A DNA stretch of 64,000 nucleotides from Paenibacillus barcinonensis (GCF_003217495.1 NZ_QJSW01000013.1:103093-167092); one strand, 5' to 3'. Positions 1 through 8,647 are shown, counted from the stretch's first letter. Numbers and translations are program-made. The notes: generated by a model not told the origin, from the letters alone.

Positions 1-682
1 CTGTATACGGGTCAGTCAGGGTCGGCGGAACTGCCGGCATGTTCACACTGGCTACAATAATTAATGAAAAAATGATAGCGATATTCGCCAGTATTTTGTA
101 AGGATAGCGGATCATTCGTTTCCAGCCCTGCGGGTATTGCAGCTGATAATTACGGAAGTGCTGACATACAAGCCAGCCCATGCCCGCAAACATTACCCAG
201 GCAATCTCCACCCACAACGGAATTTGAGTGAACGAATCCAGAATCCCCAAGGAAATGATATTAATTCCGAGGAACACAAGGATACGTTTCGTTGAATTCA
301 CTAGACGAAGCGCTGCCTCCAGCATCACCCATGCACATAAGGAAAACCAGATATAAGGCGGCATATGCAAAATAAATTGCTCGATCCGTTCGGTCAAGGA
401 ACCGAAGGGGATGTAAACCATGTAATCAATCAACGTTTTATGCAATAGATATATAACTGCAACGGCTTTGACTATGGTTCGATACAGCACCTTAAAGGGA
501 AGCACAACCTCCAGAATGCTCACCGCAGCCAGCGTCCATAACACCAGCGAAGTGGTCTCTGTATACCACGATTCCCGTGTAAACGATATCCATTGAATCG
601 CAATTAGAAATATCCAGAGCAGCGCTGCCGCATGATACCAGGACCTTTTCATACTCAGGCTTTCGTTTCCTCTGGCGTTCAT
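1..682 (-). CDS. Transglutaminase-like membrane protein (TgpA/YebA type), N-terminal part
   Basis: The gene starts at the ATG at 682 and runs off the left edge, so only about 227 residues are visible. They are strongly hydrophobic, with about six membrane segments, and end in a soluble stretch reading NMPAVPPTLTDPYT. In this family such a sequence leads into the external region and the transglutaminase-like domain, which would lie outside the window. The start overlaps the DUF58 stop by four bases (ATGA), so the two are translationally coupled. The MoxR-DUF58-transglutaminase trio is a conserved arrangement thought to act at the cell envelope; its exact role is unknown. The catalytic Cys-His-Asp cannot be checked here. 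Confidence 0.8.
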   Translation of the reverse strand, partial: MNARGNESLSMKRSWYHAAALLWIFLIAIQWISFTRESWYTETTSLVLWTLAAVSILEVVLPFKVLYRTIVKAVAVIYLLHKTLIDYMVYIPFGSLTERIEQFILHMPPYIWFSLCAWVMLEAALRLVNSTKRILVFLGINIISLGILDSFTQIPLWVEIAWVMFAGMGWLVCQHFRNYQLQYPQGWKRMIRYPYKILANIAIIFSLIIVASVNMPAVPPTLTDPYT

Positions 683-1926
683 ACCGAACCTCCTCCCATA
701 ACTGTAGGAAGCTCCTGCAGATGAGCAACGGTAAAGGATCTTGTACCCCGTCCCCGCAGCATGGCATTCCATTCGGAACTCCGCCGTGATTCCAGCGAGT
801 CAATCAGGATATGACACGGGGTCATGCCACGTGTATCTGCCCAGCGAAGCAGCTCAAGTATTGGGTCATCCTTTTGGGGAGAGATCACAACAAAATAGGC
901 CCCTTGAGGAAATTGTCTCGCCATGTTCTCCACCCCTGGCAGCAGGGATTGACCCTGCCCGTTATCCTGAATATCCACCAGATGATGTATCATCTTCTGC
1001 CGTTCGATCAGGCTTTCACTGGGAGGCATATAACATGACTTATCAGACAGGGTTAACAGCCCCATCCCCATTCGCTCCCTTGTGCCATACTCCAGCAGAG
1101 AGGCTGTCGTGGAGACAGCCAGTTCGAATGCTTCTCCGTGTGGATAGCTACCTGCCATAGCGTCGAGCACCAGGATTGTTTTTGGTACAGACTCATGCTC
1201 GAACTCTTTTGACTTCCAGCTACCCGTTTTGGCGGTTGCATTCCAGTGAATACGAGACAGACGATCCCCGTAAACATAATCGCGCACACCGTTAATCTGT
1301 GTTGTTTCCCTTCGTGAACGAGTCAAGGCCGTCTGCGGGCCCGATAAACGAGACTTACGGTCATATAGCTGCCAGTATGGAATAAATACCGTACGGGGAA
1401 GTACACGAAATTCTCCGCTTGCCTTGAAGGTTCCCCGGTGTTCAATCAGTCCAAAGATATCCTCGCTGGCACATTCGGTATCGGAAAACACATATTTTCC
1501 TCGCTCTAGCGGTGGCGTTTGAAATGAAAGCTCGCCGTGTCCACGCATACTCGGAATAAGGCTTTCTTTAAAGGACCACGATTCTCCATTATGCCGGTGC
1601 AGCATCTCTCGTACAACGACATAAGGTAGTGGAAGAAATCCCGGAATGTTCAGGCTGAGCTGCACCTGGATCTGATCACCGGCATGAAGCAGCTCCTCAT
1701 GGTTATGGCCGGAAGACAGCTTGCGTACGCCTTGGGTCCGTTTCACACCACTGAATCCGGCAATCGCCAGATACAGGCAAAGCAGCGTCACCATGGACAA
1801 CAGCATAAGTGAGGTCTTTCCTCCCTGGAACAAAACATACGCGAGACAGCACATCCACACCATTGCGATGCCCCATACGCGTGGGTGGCGCAGGCCTCGG
1901 CTGACAGTTGTCAAAAGCGGTCTCAT
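679..1926 (-). CDS. DUF58 domain protein (YeaD-like)
   Basis: The protein has about 415 residues. Two hydrophobic segments near the N-terminus (about residues 15-60) are followed by a soluble region with the DUF58 hallmark around residues 205-235 (INGVRDYVYGDRLSRIHWNA). DUF58 proteins resemble a von Willebrand A fold and are almost always encoded beside a MoxR ATPase, as here. The ATG at 1926 is preferred; a TTG at 1929 directly abuts the MoxR stop codon and would add one residue. Neither has a strong ribosome binding site, so translation is probably coupled to the upstream gene. The molecular function is not established. Confidence 0.85.
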   Translation of the reverse strand: MRPLLTTVSRGLRHPRVWGIAMVWMCCLAYVLFQGGKTSLMLLSMVTLLCLYLAIAGFSGVKRTQGVRKLSSGHNHEELLHAGDQIQVQLSLNIPGFLPLPYVVVREMLHRHNGESWSFKESLIPSMRGHGELSFQTPPLERGKYVFSDTECASEDIFGLIEHRGTFKASGEFRVLPRTVFIPYWQLYDRKSRLSGPQTALTRSRRETTQINGVRDYVYGDRLSRIHWNATAKTGSWKSKEFEHESVPKTILVLDAMAGSYPHGEAFELAVSTTASLLEYGTRERMGMGLLTLSDKSCYMPPSESLIERQKMIHHLVDIQDNGQGQSLLPGVENMARQFPQGAYFVVISPQKDDPILELLRWADTRGMTPCHILIDSLESRRSSEWNAMLRGRGTRSFTVAHLQELPTVMGGGSV

Positions 1927-1929
1927 CAA

Positions 1930-2886
1930 TTATTGCCCCATGGATACAGGCACACGAACCTGCTGTAAAATCGAATTGAGAACAGCCTCTGAGCTCATGC
2001 TGTCCAGTCTGGATTCAGGACGAAGCACAATACGATGAGAAATAACATACGGAGCCATCGTTTTTACATCATCCGGCAGCACATAGTCTCGCTCCTGCAG
2101 GAAGGCGAAGGCTTTCACAGCCATCATGAAGGAAATGGCCGCCCGCGGGCTTGCTCCCAGGAGCACAGAAGGATGTGAGCGTGTGTGACGAACCACGTCC
2201 AGCAAGTAGTCCACCACCGGATCACCAATAAACACTTCTTTTATCTCCTGCTGAATAGCCGAGATCTGATCCATGTGTGTTACCGATGCCAGCCTGTCCA
2301 CTGGCTGCCCGGATTGATGCTGCTTGAGCAGCGTTTTTTCGATATCCTTGTCAGGATAACCCAAACTGATCTTTAACATAAACCGGTCAAGCTGTGCTTC
2401 AGGCAGAGTATATGTCCCCTCAAAATCAATCGGATTCTGGGTTGCACAGAGCATGAACGGATGAGGTAGATCGTACGTGTCGCCATCAACGGTTACGCTG
2501 CGCTCCTCCATCACTTCGAGCAGCGCGGACTGTGTTTTGGTTGTTGCCCGATTAATTTCGTCCGCCAGCAAAATATTGGTCATCACAGGGCCCGGCCTGA
2601 AATAGAAGCGCTCATCCTTTGGATGAAACACCGATACCCCTGTAATATCACTTGGTAAAATATCAGGATTACATTGAATACGCCGGTATTCACCGCGCAT
2701 GGATTTGGAAAGTGCCTTGATTAACTGTGTTTTGCCCGTTCCCGGTACGTCTTCAATCAGAACGTGCCCGCCTGCAAGCAAAGCTGTGAGTAAAAGTTGA
2801 ATTTCAAAGGACTTCCCCATAATGCAGGACTCCAGATTAGAACGAACTGCAGATATAATTTGGATCGACTCTTTGCGCACAGGCAT
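1930..2886 (-). CDS. MoxR-family AAA+ ATPase (YeaC-like)
   Basis: An AAA+ chaperone-like ATPase of about 318 residues. It shows a Walker A-type loop (EDVPGTGKTQLIKAL), a Walker B (ILLADEINRA), sensor 1 in CATQNP and a C-terminal lid with the SPRA motif typical of MoxR (LGASPRAA). The frame stays open upstream to 2982, but the ATG at 2886 is preceded by GGAGG at normal spacing and gives the usual MoxR N-terminus. It is the first gene of the MoxR-DUF58-transglutaminase operon. MoxR proteins are thought to remodel or activate a partner, here probably the DUF58 protein. Confidence 0.9.
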   Translation of the reverse strand: MPVRKESIQIISAVRSNLESCIMGKSFEIQLLLTALLAGGHVLIEDVPGTGKTQLIKALSKSMRGEYRRIQCNPDILPSDITGVSVFHPKDERFYFRPGPVMTNILLADEINRATTKTQSALLEVMEERSVTVDGDTYDLPHPFMLCATQNPIDFEGTYTLPEAQLDRFMLKISLGYPDKDIEKTLLKQHQSGQPVDRLASVTHMDQISAIQQEIKEVFIGDPVVDYLLDVVRHTRSHPSVLLGASPRAAISFMMAVKAFAFLQERDYVLPDDVKTMAPYVISHRIVLRPESRLDSMSSEAVLNSILQQVRVPVSMGQ

Positions 2887-3018
2887 GTGGTCTAACCTCC
2901 TAAACAAGCATACAGATTTCCTTTTATTGTACATGATCCAGGAGCATGAGTACACTCGAAGCAACTCACAATTTGTTTCCAATCGTCACATACACCGTAT
3001 TTCATGCATAAAGACGAC

Positions 3019-3050
3019 AAAAAAGCCCCGGATAACATCTATCCGAAGCC
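3019..3050 (-). terminator. Rho-independent terminator after spoVAE
   Basis: Read on the minus strand, a ten-pair GC-rich stem (GCTTCGGATA with TATCCGGGGC, two G-U pairs, 5-base loop) is followed by six T. It lies just beyond the spoVAE stop and closes the spoVA operon. Confidence 0.8.
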
Positions 3051-3067
3051 CCTGCTTATTTTTAAAT

Positions 3068-3418
3068 TTAACCTTTTGGTCGAACGACGAGCGCAGCGAG
3101 AAAAGAAAATATAATCGCAGACGATATCCCCGCTGCGGTCAGATCAAAAATGCCGGTGATCACACCGATCCAGCCCTCTTTTTCAAGCTCGGTTAAAGCG
3201 CCGTGTACCAAGGAGTTTCCAAAGCTGGTGATCGGTACGGATGCACCTGCACCCGCAAATTTCACCAGGGGATCATAAAGACCAAAAGCATCTGCGACCG
3301 CTCCAGCGACCACCAGTGTACTCATCGTATGTGCAGGGGTCAATTTCGCCCCGTCCATTAGCAGCTGTCCAATCACACAGATCAGACCCCCAACGATAAA
3401 AGCCCATAGAAATTGCAT
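3068..3418 (-). CDS. spoVAE: Stage V sporulation protein AE (SpoVAEb type)
   Basis: A hydrophobic protein of about 116 residues with three to four membrane segments and the SpoVAE signature (AGAGASVPITSFGNSLVHGA). SpoVA proteins form the inner-membrane channel that moves dipicolinate-calcium into the forespore and out during germination. The ATG at 3418 follows a strong AGGAGGGG; the frame extends upstream but that start is not supported. It closely follows spoVAD in the conserved order AC-AD-AE. Its likeness to the SpoVAC protein in the same operon is expected for the family. Confidence 0.93.
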   Translation of the reverse strand: MQFLWAFIVGGLICVIGQLLMDGAKLTPAHTMSTLVVAGAVADAFGLYDPLVKFAGAGASVPITSFGNSLVHGALTELEKEGWIGVITGIFDLTAAGISSAIIFSFLAALVVRPKG

Positions 3419-3423
3419 GATTG

Positions 3424-4440
3424 TTACCCCTCCTGTTCGATAGCTACGGCATGTGCAATACAAGGAATACTTTCGCCCTGCTGATAGGACAACGGAGACA
3501 ACAGCGCACCTGTTGCAACGACAAGCACCCGCTTCAGATCACCCTTCTGCATCCGGTTGAGAATGTGGCCATACGTAACCGTGGCAGAGCATCCGCACCC
3601 GCTTCCACCAGCAACGACCTGCGGTTGATTCTGCCGATCATAGATCATTAGTCCACAGTCATTAAAAACCGTCTGTTCCATCGGAATACCTTCCTTGTGC
3701 AGAAGCTCTTTGGTAATAGGCAAACCAACAGATGCCAGATCCCCTGTAACAATGAGATCATAGTATCCTGGCTCCAACCCGGTATCTCTGAAATGAGAAA
3801 TAATGGTATCAGCTGCTGCCGGGGCCATAGCCGCCCCCATATTAAAAGGGTCCTTGATACCCAGATCCATGATTCGGCCAATGGTTGCTTTAGCTATAAC
3901 AGGACCTTCTCCGGTGCGGGAGATCACTCCACAGCCAGAACCGGTAACGGTGTACTGCGCATAGGGCGGCTTCTGCGAGCCATACTCCGTCGGATAACGA
4001 AATTGCTTCTCTACGGTACAATTGTGACTCACCGTTCCGGCAAGCACATAATCTCCGGCGCCTGAGTCCACAATCATGGAGGCCATAGCAAGTGTCTCCA
4101 TCGAGGTGGAACAGGCTCCGAATACGCCAAGATAAGGAACGCCAAGCTGTCTTGCAGCGAAAGAACTGCTGATAATTTGATTCATCAGATCCCCGCCAAC
4201 AAAGTAATGCAGCTCTTCCTTCGTTTTATTGGCATTAATAAGCGCAAGCTGTGAGGCTTGTTCGAGCAATTTCCGCTCTGCTTTTTCCCACGTTTTCTCC
4301 CCGATCTCCAGGTTGTCATATACATAGTCAAAATCAGAGGCTAACGGTCCCTGGCCTTCATCTGGCCCCACAACGGTTGCTCTGCCTATGATGCGTGGCT
4401 GATGATCATACTCCCACGTCTGACGACCCAGCCTTTTCAT
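3424..4440 (-). CDS. spoVAD: Stage V sporulation protein AD
   Basis: A 338-residue soluble protein with the thiolase-like fold typical of SpoVAD. Visible landmarks include the FGACSTS stretch around residue 110 and glycine-rich segments (SGCGVISRTGEG, AGGSGCGCSATV). In Bacillus SpoVAD binds dipicolinic acid and sits on the outer face of the spore inner membrane with the SpoVA channel. The start overlaps the spoVAC stop (ATGA), consistent with translational coupling. The length matches the family. Confidence 0.95.
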   Translation of the reverse strand: MKRLGRQTWEYDHQPRIIGRATVVGPDEGQGPLASDFDYVYDNLEIGEKTWEKAERKLLEQASQLALINANKTKEELHYFVGGDLMNQIISSSFAARQLGVPYLGVFGACSTSMETLAMASMIVDSGAGDYVLAGTVSHNCTVEKQFRYPTEYGSQKPPYAQYTVTGSGCGVISRTGEGPVIAKATIGRIMDLGIKDPFNMGAAMAPAAADTIISHFRDTGLEPGYYDLIVTGDLASVGLPITKELLHKEGIPMEQTVFNDCGLMIYDRQNQPQVVAGGSGCGCSATVTYGHILNRMQKGDLKRVLVVATGALLSPLSYQQGESIPCIAHAVAIEQEG

Positions 4441-4943
4441 AGGTGTCCACCTCCGAATCCCAGAAAGGCATACACGATACCGATAATAAATGCAGCCACG
4501 ACTCCGAACACAATGACTGAGCCAGCAAGCTTAAACATGTTTGCGCCTACGCCTAATACAAGTCCTTCCGCACGATGCTCCAGTGCAGCAGAGCACATGG
4601 AGTTTGCGAATCCGGTCACGGGTACAGCGGTGCCCGCTCCTGCCCACTGTGCAATTTTGTCGTATACACCGAGGCACGTCAGAATGACCGAGATCAGAAT
4701 CATCACTGCGACGGTAGGGCTTGCGGCTTCCTTGGATGTCATGTCCATCCATGCCATAAATGCCTCTTGAATCGCTTGTCCTATCAAACAAATCGTTCCC
4801 CCAACAAGGAAAGCCTTGACACAGTTTTTGAAAATAGGACGTGAAGGCTCGTGTTTTTTGGCAACTTTCTTATACTCCTTTTCATCCATGGATAGTGATG
4901 AAGCTTTCTTCTTTCCAGTTGCAGATTGTACCGGCAAGCACAT
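4437..4943 (-). CDS. spoVAC: Stage V sporulation protein AC
   Basis: A protein of about 168 residues with a charged N-terminal tail and four membrane segments; the family motif AGAGTAVPVTGFANSM is present. In Bacillus SpoVAC acts as a mechanosensitive part of the dipicolinate channel. It is the first gene of the spoVACDE unit. Start choice is open: AAAGGAGG lies only two bases before the ATG at 4943, but eight bases before an in-frame TTG at 4937, which is the better-spaced start. I could not place a convincing forespore sigma-G promoter upstream. Confidence 0.92.
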   Translation of the reverse strand: MCLPVQSATGKKKASSLSMDEKEYKKVAKKHEPSRPIFKNCVKAFLVGGTICLIGQAIQEAFMAWMDMTSKEAASPTVAVMILISVILTCLGVYDKIAQWAGAGTAVPVTGFANSMCSAALEHRAEGLVLGVGANMFKLAGSVIVFGVVAAFIIGIVYAFLGFGGGHL

Positions 4944-5204
4944 GACCTCCTTTATGTTAATGTGTATTGTGGATTCGAACAGCTATTGACTGATTGTCTA
5001 TGTGTAACTTCTTTATTCATTGTTTGTAAATTTCGGGCAGGTTATGTATCCGGCGAGCAACAGCATATGTTTCCATATTGTAATTTCTGGATTTATTATA
5101 TTTAATAAAGGATTTTTGGTTGGTTAGCTCACGAATGGAAGGTTCGGATTGAATTAGCTCACGCCGTCTGTTCAAGTTTACTTTTCCCTGTTTATAAACA
5201 CTGG

Positions 5205-5288
5205 TTATAAATAAAGAAGAATGATGACGAGCAAAATAAATAACACAATAAACAGCATTTTCTCATAACCTTCATCAGGAGGCTTCAT
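5205..5288 (-). CDS. 27-residue single-pass membrane peptide, YjcZ-like
   Basis: A short gene in the 670-bp gap between spoVAC and the M42 peptidase. It begins MKPPDEGYEKMLF and then consists of one continuous hydrophobic helix (IVLFILLVIILLYL) up to the stop. A GGAAGGAG lies 11-12 bases before the ATG, after an in-frame TAG. Very small proteins with one such helix (YjcZ and related) are common in spore formers and often made during sporulation; that link is inferred from size, composition and the spoVA neighbour. Apart from this peptide I see only weak short inverted repeats in the gap. Confidence 0.5.
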   Translation of the reverse strand: MKPPDEGYEKMLFIVLFILLVIILLYL

Positions 5289-5612
5289 CTAATAGTCGGC
5301 TCCTTCCTTTATGAACAAACGTTATAACAGGAACGATATGGAAAAAACAACAAGATGCTTCTATGCTATGTATATTCACAAGCCCCATCTCTGGCTTATG
5401 ACAAAAGCGGAGGAAAGCTGAATGAAACTGGAGTGAATATCAAATAACATGCCTGAAAAACGTAATATAATCATGGACAATCACTTGTACAAGGTTCATA
5501 CTAGATTGTGACCAGTGGTTAATAACAAGTCCTTAATATTGACAAGGACAATCAGGCCAGTAGCCGTTCTGCTGTGCCCTGATCTACATACCAACAGAGG
5601 AGTTGTTTGCAC

Positions 5613-6686
5613 ATGAATGAAAAAACGTTGGACATGTTTCGAACGTTAACTGAATTTCCTTCTGCTTCCGGCTTTGAACGTGAGTTGCGTGGGTGGATGA
5701 AGGAACAAATGTCCGCGTATACGGATGAATTTGTACAGGATCGTCTGGGAAGTCTTTTTGGTGTACTGCGGGGAGATGAAGCCGGCCCGAAAGTGATGGT
5801 AGCCGGACATTTTGATGAAGTAGGTTTCATGACAACGGGGATTACCGAAACAGGCATGATCAAATTCCGTCCACTCGGCGGATGGTGGAGTCAAGCGGTT
5901 CTATCCCAGCGGCTGCAGATTATTACTCCTGAGCGCCGTATCACTGGCGTTGTTGGCTCTACGCCTACTCATTTGCTGGATGAGTCACAGCGCAGCAAGC
6001 CCGTCGATCTGAATACCATGTACCTGGATATCGGAGCAGATGACCGCGCAGAAGCAGAAGCGTGGGGCATCCACCCGGGCATGCAGATTGTGCCAATCTG
6101 TGAATTTACGCCGCTGGCGAATCCTAAAAAAATTATGGCAAAGGCTTGGGATAATCGTTACGGTGTCGGGCTGGCTCTTGAGCTGGTGGAGGCACTACAT
6201 AAGGAAAAGCTGCCGAATACGCTATATTCCGGTGCAACTGTTCAGGAGGAACTAGGTCTTCGCGGAGCACGCACTGCGGCAAATCTCATTCAACCAGACA
6301 TTTTCTTTGCACTCGATTGTAGTGCAGCCAACGATATGACAGGTGACAAGCAATCCTTCGGCCATATCGGCCAGGGCGCCTTGCTTCGCATCTTTGACCC
6401 GGGCATGTTTACACATCGGGGTATGGTTGAATATGTACAGGATACTGCTGCTTCCAATCAGATCAAAATGCAATACTTCATCTCGCCTGGCGGGACGGAT
6501 GCAGGTCAGGTTCATCTGAGCGGCATCGGTGTACCATCGACCGTTATTGGCATCTGTGCTCGTTACATTCATACCTCTTCATCCATTATTCACACCGACG
6601 ATTATGATGCAGCCAAAGAGCTGATTGTGAAGCTGGTAAAGGGCCTTGATCGCACCACGATGGACACCATTATCAATAATGCTTAA
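5613..6686 (+). CDS. M42-family metallopeptidase (aminopeptidase/glucanase-like)
   Basis: A 357-residue metalloenzyme of the M42 family, a co-catalytic two-metal aminopeptidase. Metal-binding and catalytic stretches are visible: AGHFDEVGFM near residue 68, KAWDNRYG near residue 178, VQEELGLRGA near residue 212, and the C-terminal SPGGTDAGQVHLSG and HTSSSIIHTDD. The ATG at 5613 is chosen because AGAGGAG lies ten bases upstream; a TTG two codons earlier is too close. It is transcribed alone and closed by a terminator. It probably degrades short peptides in the cytoplasm. Confidence 0.92.
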   Translation: MNEKTLDMFRTLTEFPSASGFERELRGWMKEQMSAYTDEFVQDRLGSLFGVLRGDEAGPKVMVAGHFDEVGFMTTGITETGMIKFRPLGGWWSQAVLSQRLQIITPERRITGVVGSTPTHLLDESQRSKPVDLNTMYLDIGADDRAEAEAWGIHPGMQIVPICEFTPLANPKKIMAKAWDNRYGVGLALELVEALHKEKLPNTLYSGATVQEELGLRGARTAANLIQPDIFFALDCSAANDMTGDKQSFGHIGQGALLRIFDPGMFTHRGMVEYVQDTAASNQIKMQYFISPGGTDAGQVHLSGIGVPSTVIGICARYIHTSSSIIHTDDYDAAKELIVKLVKGLDRTTMDTIINNA

Positions 6687-6719
6687 TTAGTTATATATCC
6701 ACTTTTGTGAAATAACCAC

Positions 6720-6761
6720 AGAGATACCTCACCGAATTTGCTTCGAGGGTATCTCTTTTTC
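6720..6761 (+). terminator. Rho-independent terminator after the M42 peptidase
   Basis: AGAGATACCTC pairs with GAGGGTATCTCT across a 12-base loop and is followed by five T. It is 34 bases past the peptidase stop. Confidence 0.85.
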
Positions 6762-6776
6762 TATGAATTTCACAAT

Positions 6777-6966
6777 ATTTAAGTTGAACTAAAGATTTTA
6801 CACCATCCACTCCGATGACAGAACAACCTTCCAATCGCTGTTATCCCCAGATTTTTTCGATTCCCTTTTCCAAAAGGAAAAATCTGGTGATAAAGGCGAC
6901 CGCTCCGCTTTTTCAGGTTTTTTCTGTCCTCTCCGTTCAAGTGTAAATAAATAGTTCAACTTAAAT
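6777..6966. repeat. 190-bp nested palindromic element, MITE-like
   Basis: The element has perfect 14-bp terminal inverted repeats (ATTTAAGTTGAACT at 6777-6790 and its complement at 6953-6966). Inside, inverted pairs continue toward the centre: TTTACAC/GTGTAAA, GACAGAA/TTCTGTC, a 16-pair stem with one mismatch (TTATCCCCAGATTTTT), and a central CCTTTT/AAAAGG. The whole element can therefore fold into one long hairpin. A 68-codon open frame inside it on the minus strand is a by-product. Size, perfect ends and lack of a gene suggest a non-autonomous mobile repeat. Confidence 0.75.
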
Positions 6967-7045
6967 AGATTGCACTGATTGAACATAATGAGGACCAGAT
7001 ACATAAGATAGGATAATCAATTATTAACCAGCGGGGGACCTTTAT

Positions 7046-7366
7046 ATGGCAGCAGGCAGAAATGGAAAATCAAATAAAGGTTCCAGAAAAACCAATGCTG
7101 CGAACACCCTTCTGGGTGGGAATCTTAGCGGAAAAAAACTAGAACTGATTGTTGCAGCATTGTTAGTTAGTGGAAAGTTGAGAGTAGATGCCGTTACGTT
7201 GTTTCGCGAAGCTACATTAGTTGTGGAGTTAGTGGGGCAGTACAAGACACTTCAAAAGGTCACACCCACCAATTCAGATAAACTGGTACAGTTCCTTGAT
7301 GAAACAGGCCGTGATATGACGCTGAACGATGTCATTCAGGCGTTTCAGCAGCGTATAAATTCCTAA
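7046..7366 (+). CDS. Hypothetical protein, 106 residues
   Basis: I do not recognise this protein. The first 20 residues are basic and rich in Gly, Asn and Lys (RNGKSNKGSRK). The rest is predicted mostly helical with no membrane segment or Cys motif. GGGGGA lies at good spacing before the ATG. A 39-residue membrane peptide follows after 28 bases and the two share a downstream terminator, so they form a small unit. The role is unknown. Confidence 0.6.
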   Translation: MAAGRNGKSNKGSRKTNAANTLLGGNLSGKKLELIVAALLVSGKLRVDAVTLFREATLVVELVGQYKTLQKVTPTNSDKLVQFLDETGRDMTLNDVIQAFQQRINS

Positions 7367-7394
7367 ATGTCAAAAACGAAAAGAGGTGCATGTG

Positions 7395-7514
7395 ATGTCT
7401 GAATTCGATGGCGTCGGTTTCGCCGAAACGTTAATTATACTTATTCTAGTCGTATTATTTGTGTTTGGTTCGACAGACATCGAAACACTCAGTAGTACAC
7501 CTACAAATACCTGA
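7395..7514 (+). CDS. 39-residue single-pass membrane peptide
   Basis: It starts MSEFDGVGFAETLIILILVV, giving a short acidic head, one hydrophobic helix and a polar Ser/Thr-rich tail. AAGAGGTG lies seven bases before the ATG at 7395. The layout (short head with Gly-Phe-Ala, then an Ile/Leu/Val helix) recalls YjcZ-type small sporulation proteins, but the polar tail is unusual. It follows the 106-residue protein and is probably co-transcribed. Function unknown. Confidence 0.5.
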   Translation: MSEFDGVGFAETLIILILVVLFVFGSTDIETLSSTPTNT

Positions 7515-7611
7515 ACCCGCCCCTTTTTGGCACGATGTCCAGCCAACAATGTTCAGAATGGATACCGCATTTCGCATCGCATTCTTATAAGAAGACCTTA
7601 AATTTGAAGAA

Positions 7612-7642
7612 CGCCAGCCCGTTAATCTCAGGCTGGCGTTTG
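7612..7642 (+). terminator. Hairpin terminator between convergent genes
   Basis: A perfect eight-pair stem (CGCCAGCC/GGCTGGCG) with an 11-base loop, followed by a broken T run (TTTGGCTT). It lies between the small-peptide gene and the convergent membrane hydrolase gene. Confidence 0.55.
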
Positions 7643-7660
7643 GCTTGATTGTTTGGATAT

Positions 7661-8368
7661 CTACAGAAATAAAGGGGAAAATGCAAACCAGGTTAGAATC
7701 AACGTCAGCACTACGCAAACATTCTCAACAACAGCTCCGTGACTGGTCCCTGTACTCATCAGATTTGCTCTGATACGCAGCTTTAACGGTGGCAATGGGC
7801 GAATGCCTCGGTTGGTCAGCGAATCAGCAAGCAGATGAATAGCATAAGCCGTTCCTCCAGCCACCCATATTTCCGGGCCTTGCTGCTGCGTCGTACTATA
7901 CAGCAATCCGGCCCAGACGGCCGTTCCATACAGAGTATGTGTTAACCCCCTGTGTGTCAGCGTAGTACATAACATAAGCAAACTGCCTGCAATCAGGTTC
8001 CACGGAGCAAAAGCATGCCCATAAAAAACCAGCCCTAGTCCGATGGCAAACATCAGCACTTTACGCAGTGATCGCGATGGCAAAAAGGATACAAGCCCGA
8101 TCAGTACAGCAAGCAGCAGATTCCAGGGCTTGCTTGGAATGTAGAAATACACAAAAACTGCCGCGGGTAAAAGAATCGTCTGCAGCAACCGAATCAGACT
8201 GCTCGGCAGCGCTTTGGATACCAACAGCGAATTAGGCTCGTCGATATCGGGCAGTAGTGAGCCAATCAGTGCAACCGTCACTGCTGGAGCCGTGACCGGC
8301 ATACCCAGTAGCTGTAGCACTGAAAGGGATACGCCTGTGCCGATAATGAGGTGGGATCTTCCCATCAT
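7661..8368 (-). CDS. Membrane-bound metal-dependent hydrolase, YdjM family
   Basis: About 235 residues with six or more membrane segments. Family marks are present: an N-terminal GRSHLIIGTG, then GSLLPDIDEPNS, a THRGLTHT motif and HLLADSLTNRGI, whose His and Asp residues probably bind metal. The substrate is unknown. Start choice is uncertain: the ATG at 8368 gives the typical family N-terminus with AAAGGA 12 bases upstream, but in-frame starts continue to 8455. It is transcribed away from the nir operon. Confidence 0.85.
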   Translation of the reverse strand: MMGRSHLIIGTGVSLSVLQLLGMPVTAPAVTVALIGSLLPDIDEPNSLLVSKALPSSLIRLLQTILLPAAVFVYFYIPSKPWNLLLAVLIGLVSFLPSRSLRKVLMFAIGLGLVFYGHAFAPWNLIAGSLLMLCTTLTHRGLTHTLYGTAVWAGLLYSTTQQQGPEIWVAGGTAYAIHLLADSLTNRGIRPLPPLKLRIRANLMSTGTSHGAVVENVCVVLTLILTWFAFSPLFL

Positions 8369-8542
8369 GATGCAATAACGTCCTTTCATAGTAATAGGGA
8401 ACTGATTCATATTGGATCCCGTACCGATCATACAACGAAAGCGAAATAAGAACAATAGTTCGTATTTCTTATTTCTAAAAATCTTTTTTAGTTTCCGTGA
8501 GCGCCATCACACTTCTTTCTATATGAATGATCTATCTTTATT

Positions 8543-8585
8543 AGTGAAATTAATCACATTTATTAAAGGGCACTACTTTTATAAT
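8543..8585 (+). promoter_or_regulatory. nirB promoter with FNR/CRP-type site at about -41.5
   Basis: AGTGA-AATTAA-TCACA at 8543-8558 matches nine of ten conserved bases of the FNR consensus TGTGA-N6-TCACA. A perfect TATAAT at 8580-8585 predicts a start near 8592, which puts the site centre at -41.5, the class II activator position. There is no good -35 box, as expected for an activated promoter. Anaerobic activation of nitrite reduction is the natural reading. Confidence 0.65.
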
Positions 8586-8647
8586 TCAAATATAAGCCAT
8601 TAAAAATGTTGGTAAATGTACAAGGTTTACCCAGGGAGGCAATACAC

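Noticed and set aside
4950..5100. A sigma-G promoter for the spoVA operon
   Set aside because: A TGAATA is present upstream, but no CATnnTA at the right spacing could be found.
6798..7004. A 68-codon minus-strand open frame
   Set aside because: It lies inside the palindromic repeat and its codons are explained by the hairpin arms; no ribosome binding site.
7455..7718. An 87-codon minus-strand open frame
   Set aside because: It spans the opposite strand of the 39-residue peptide gene and a terminator hairpin; no family resemblance.
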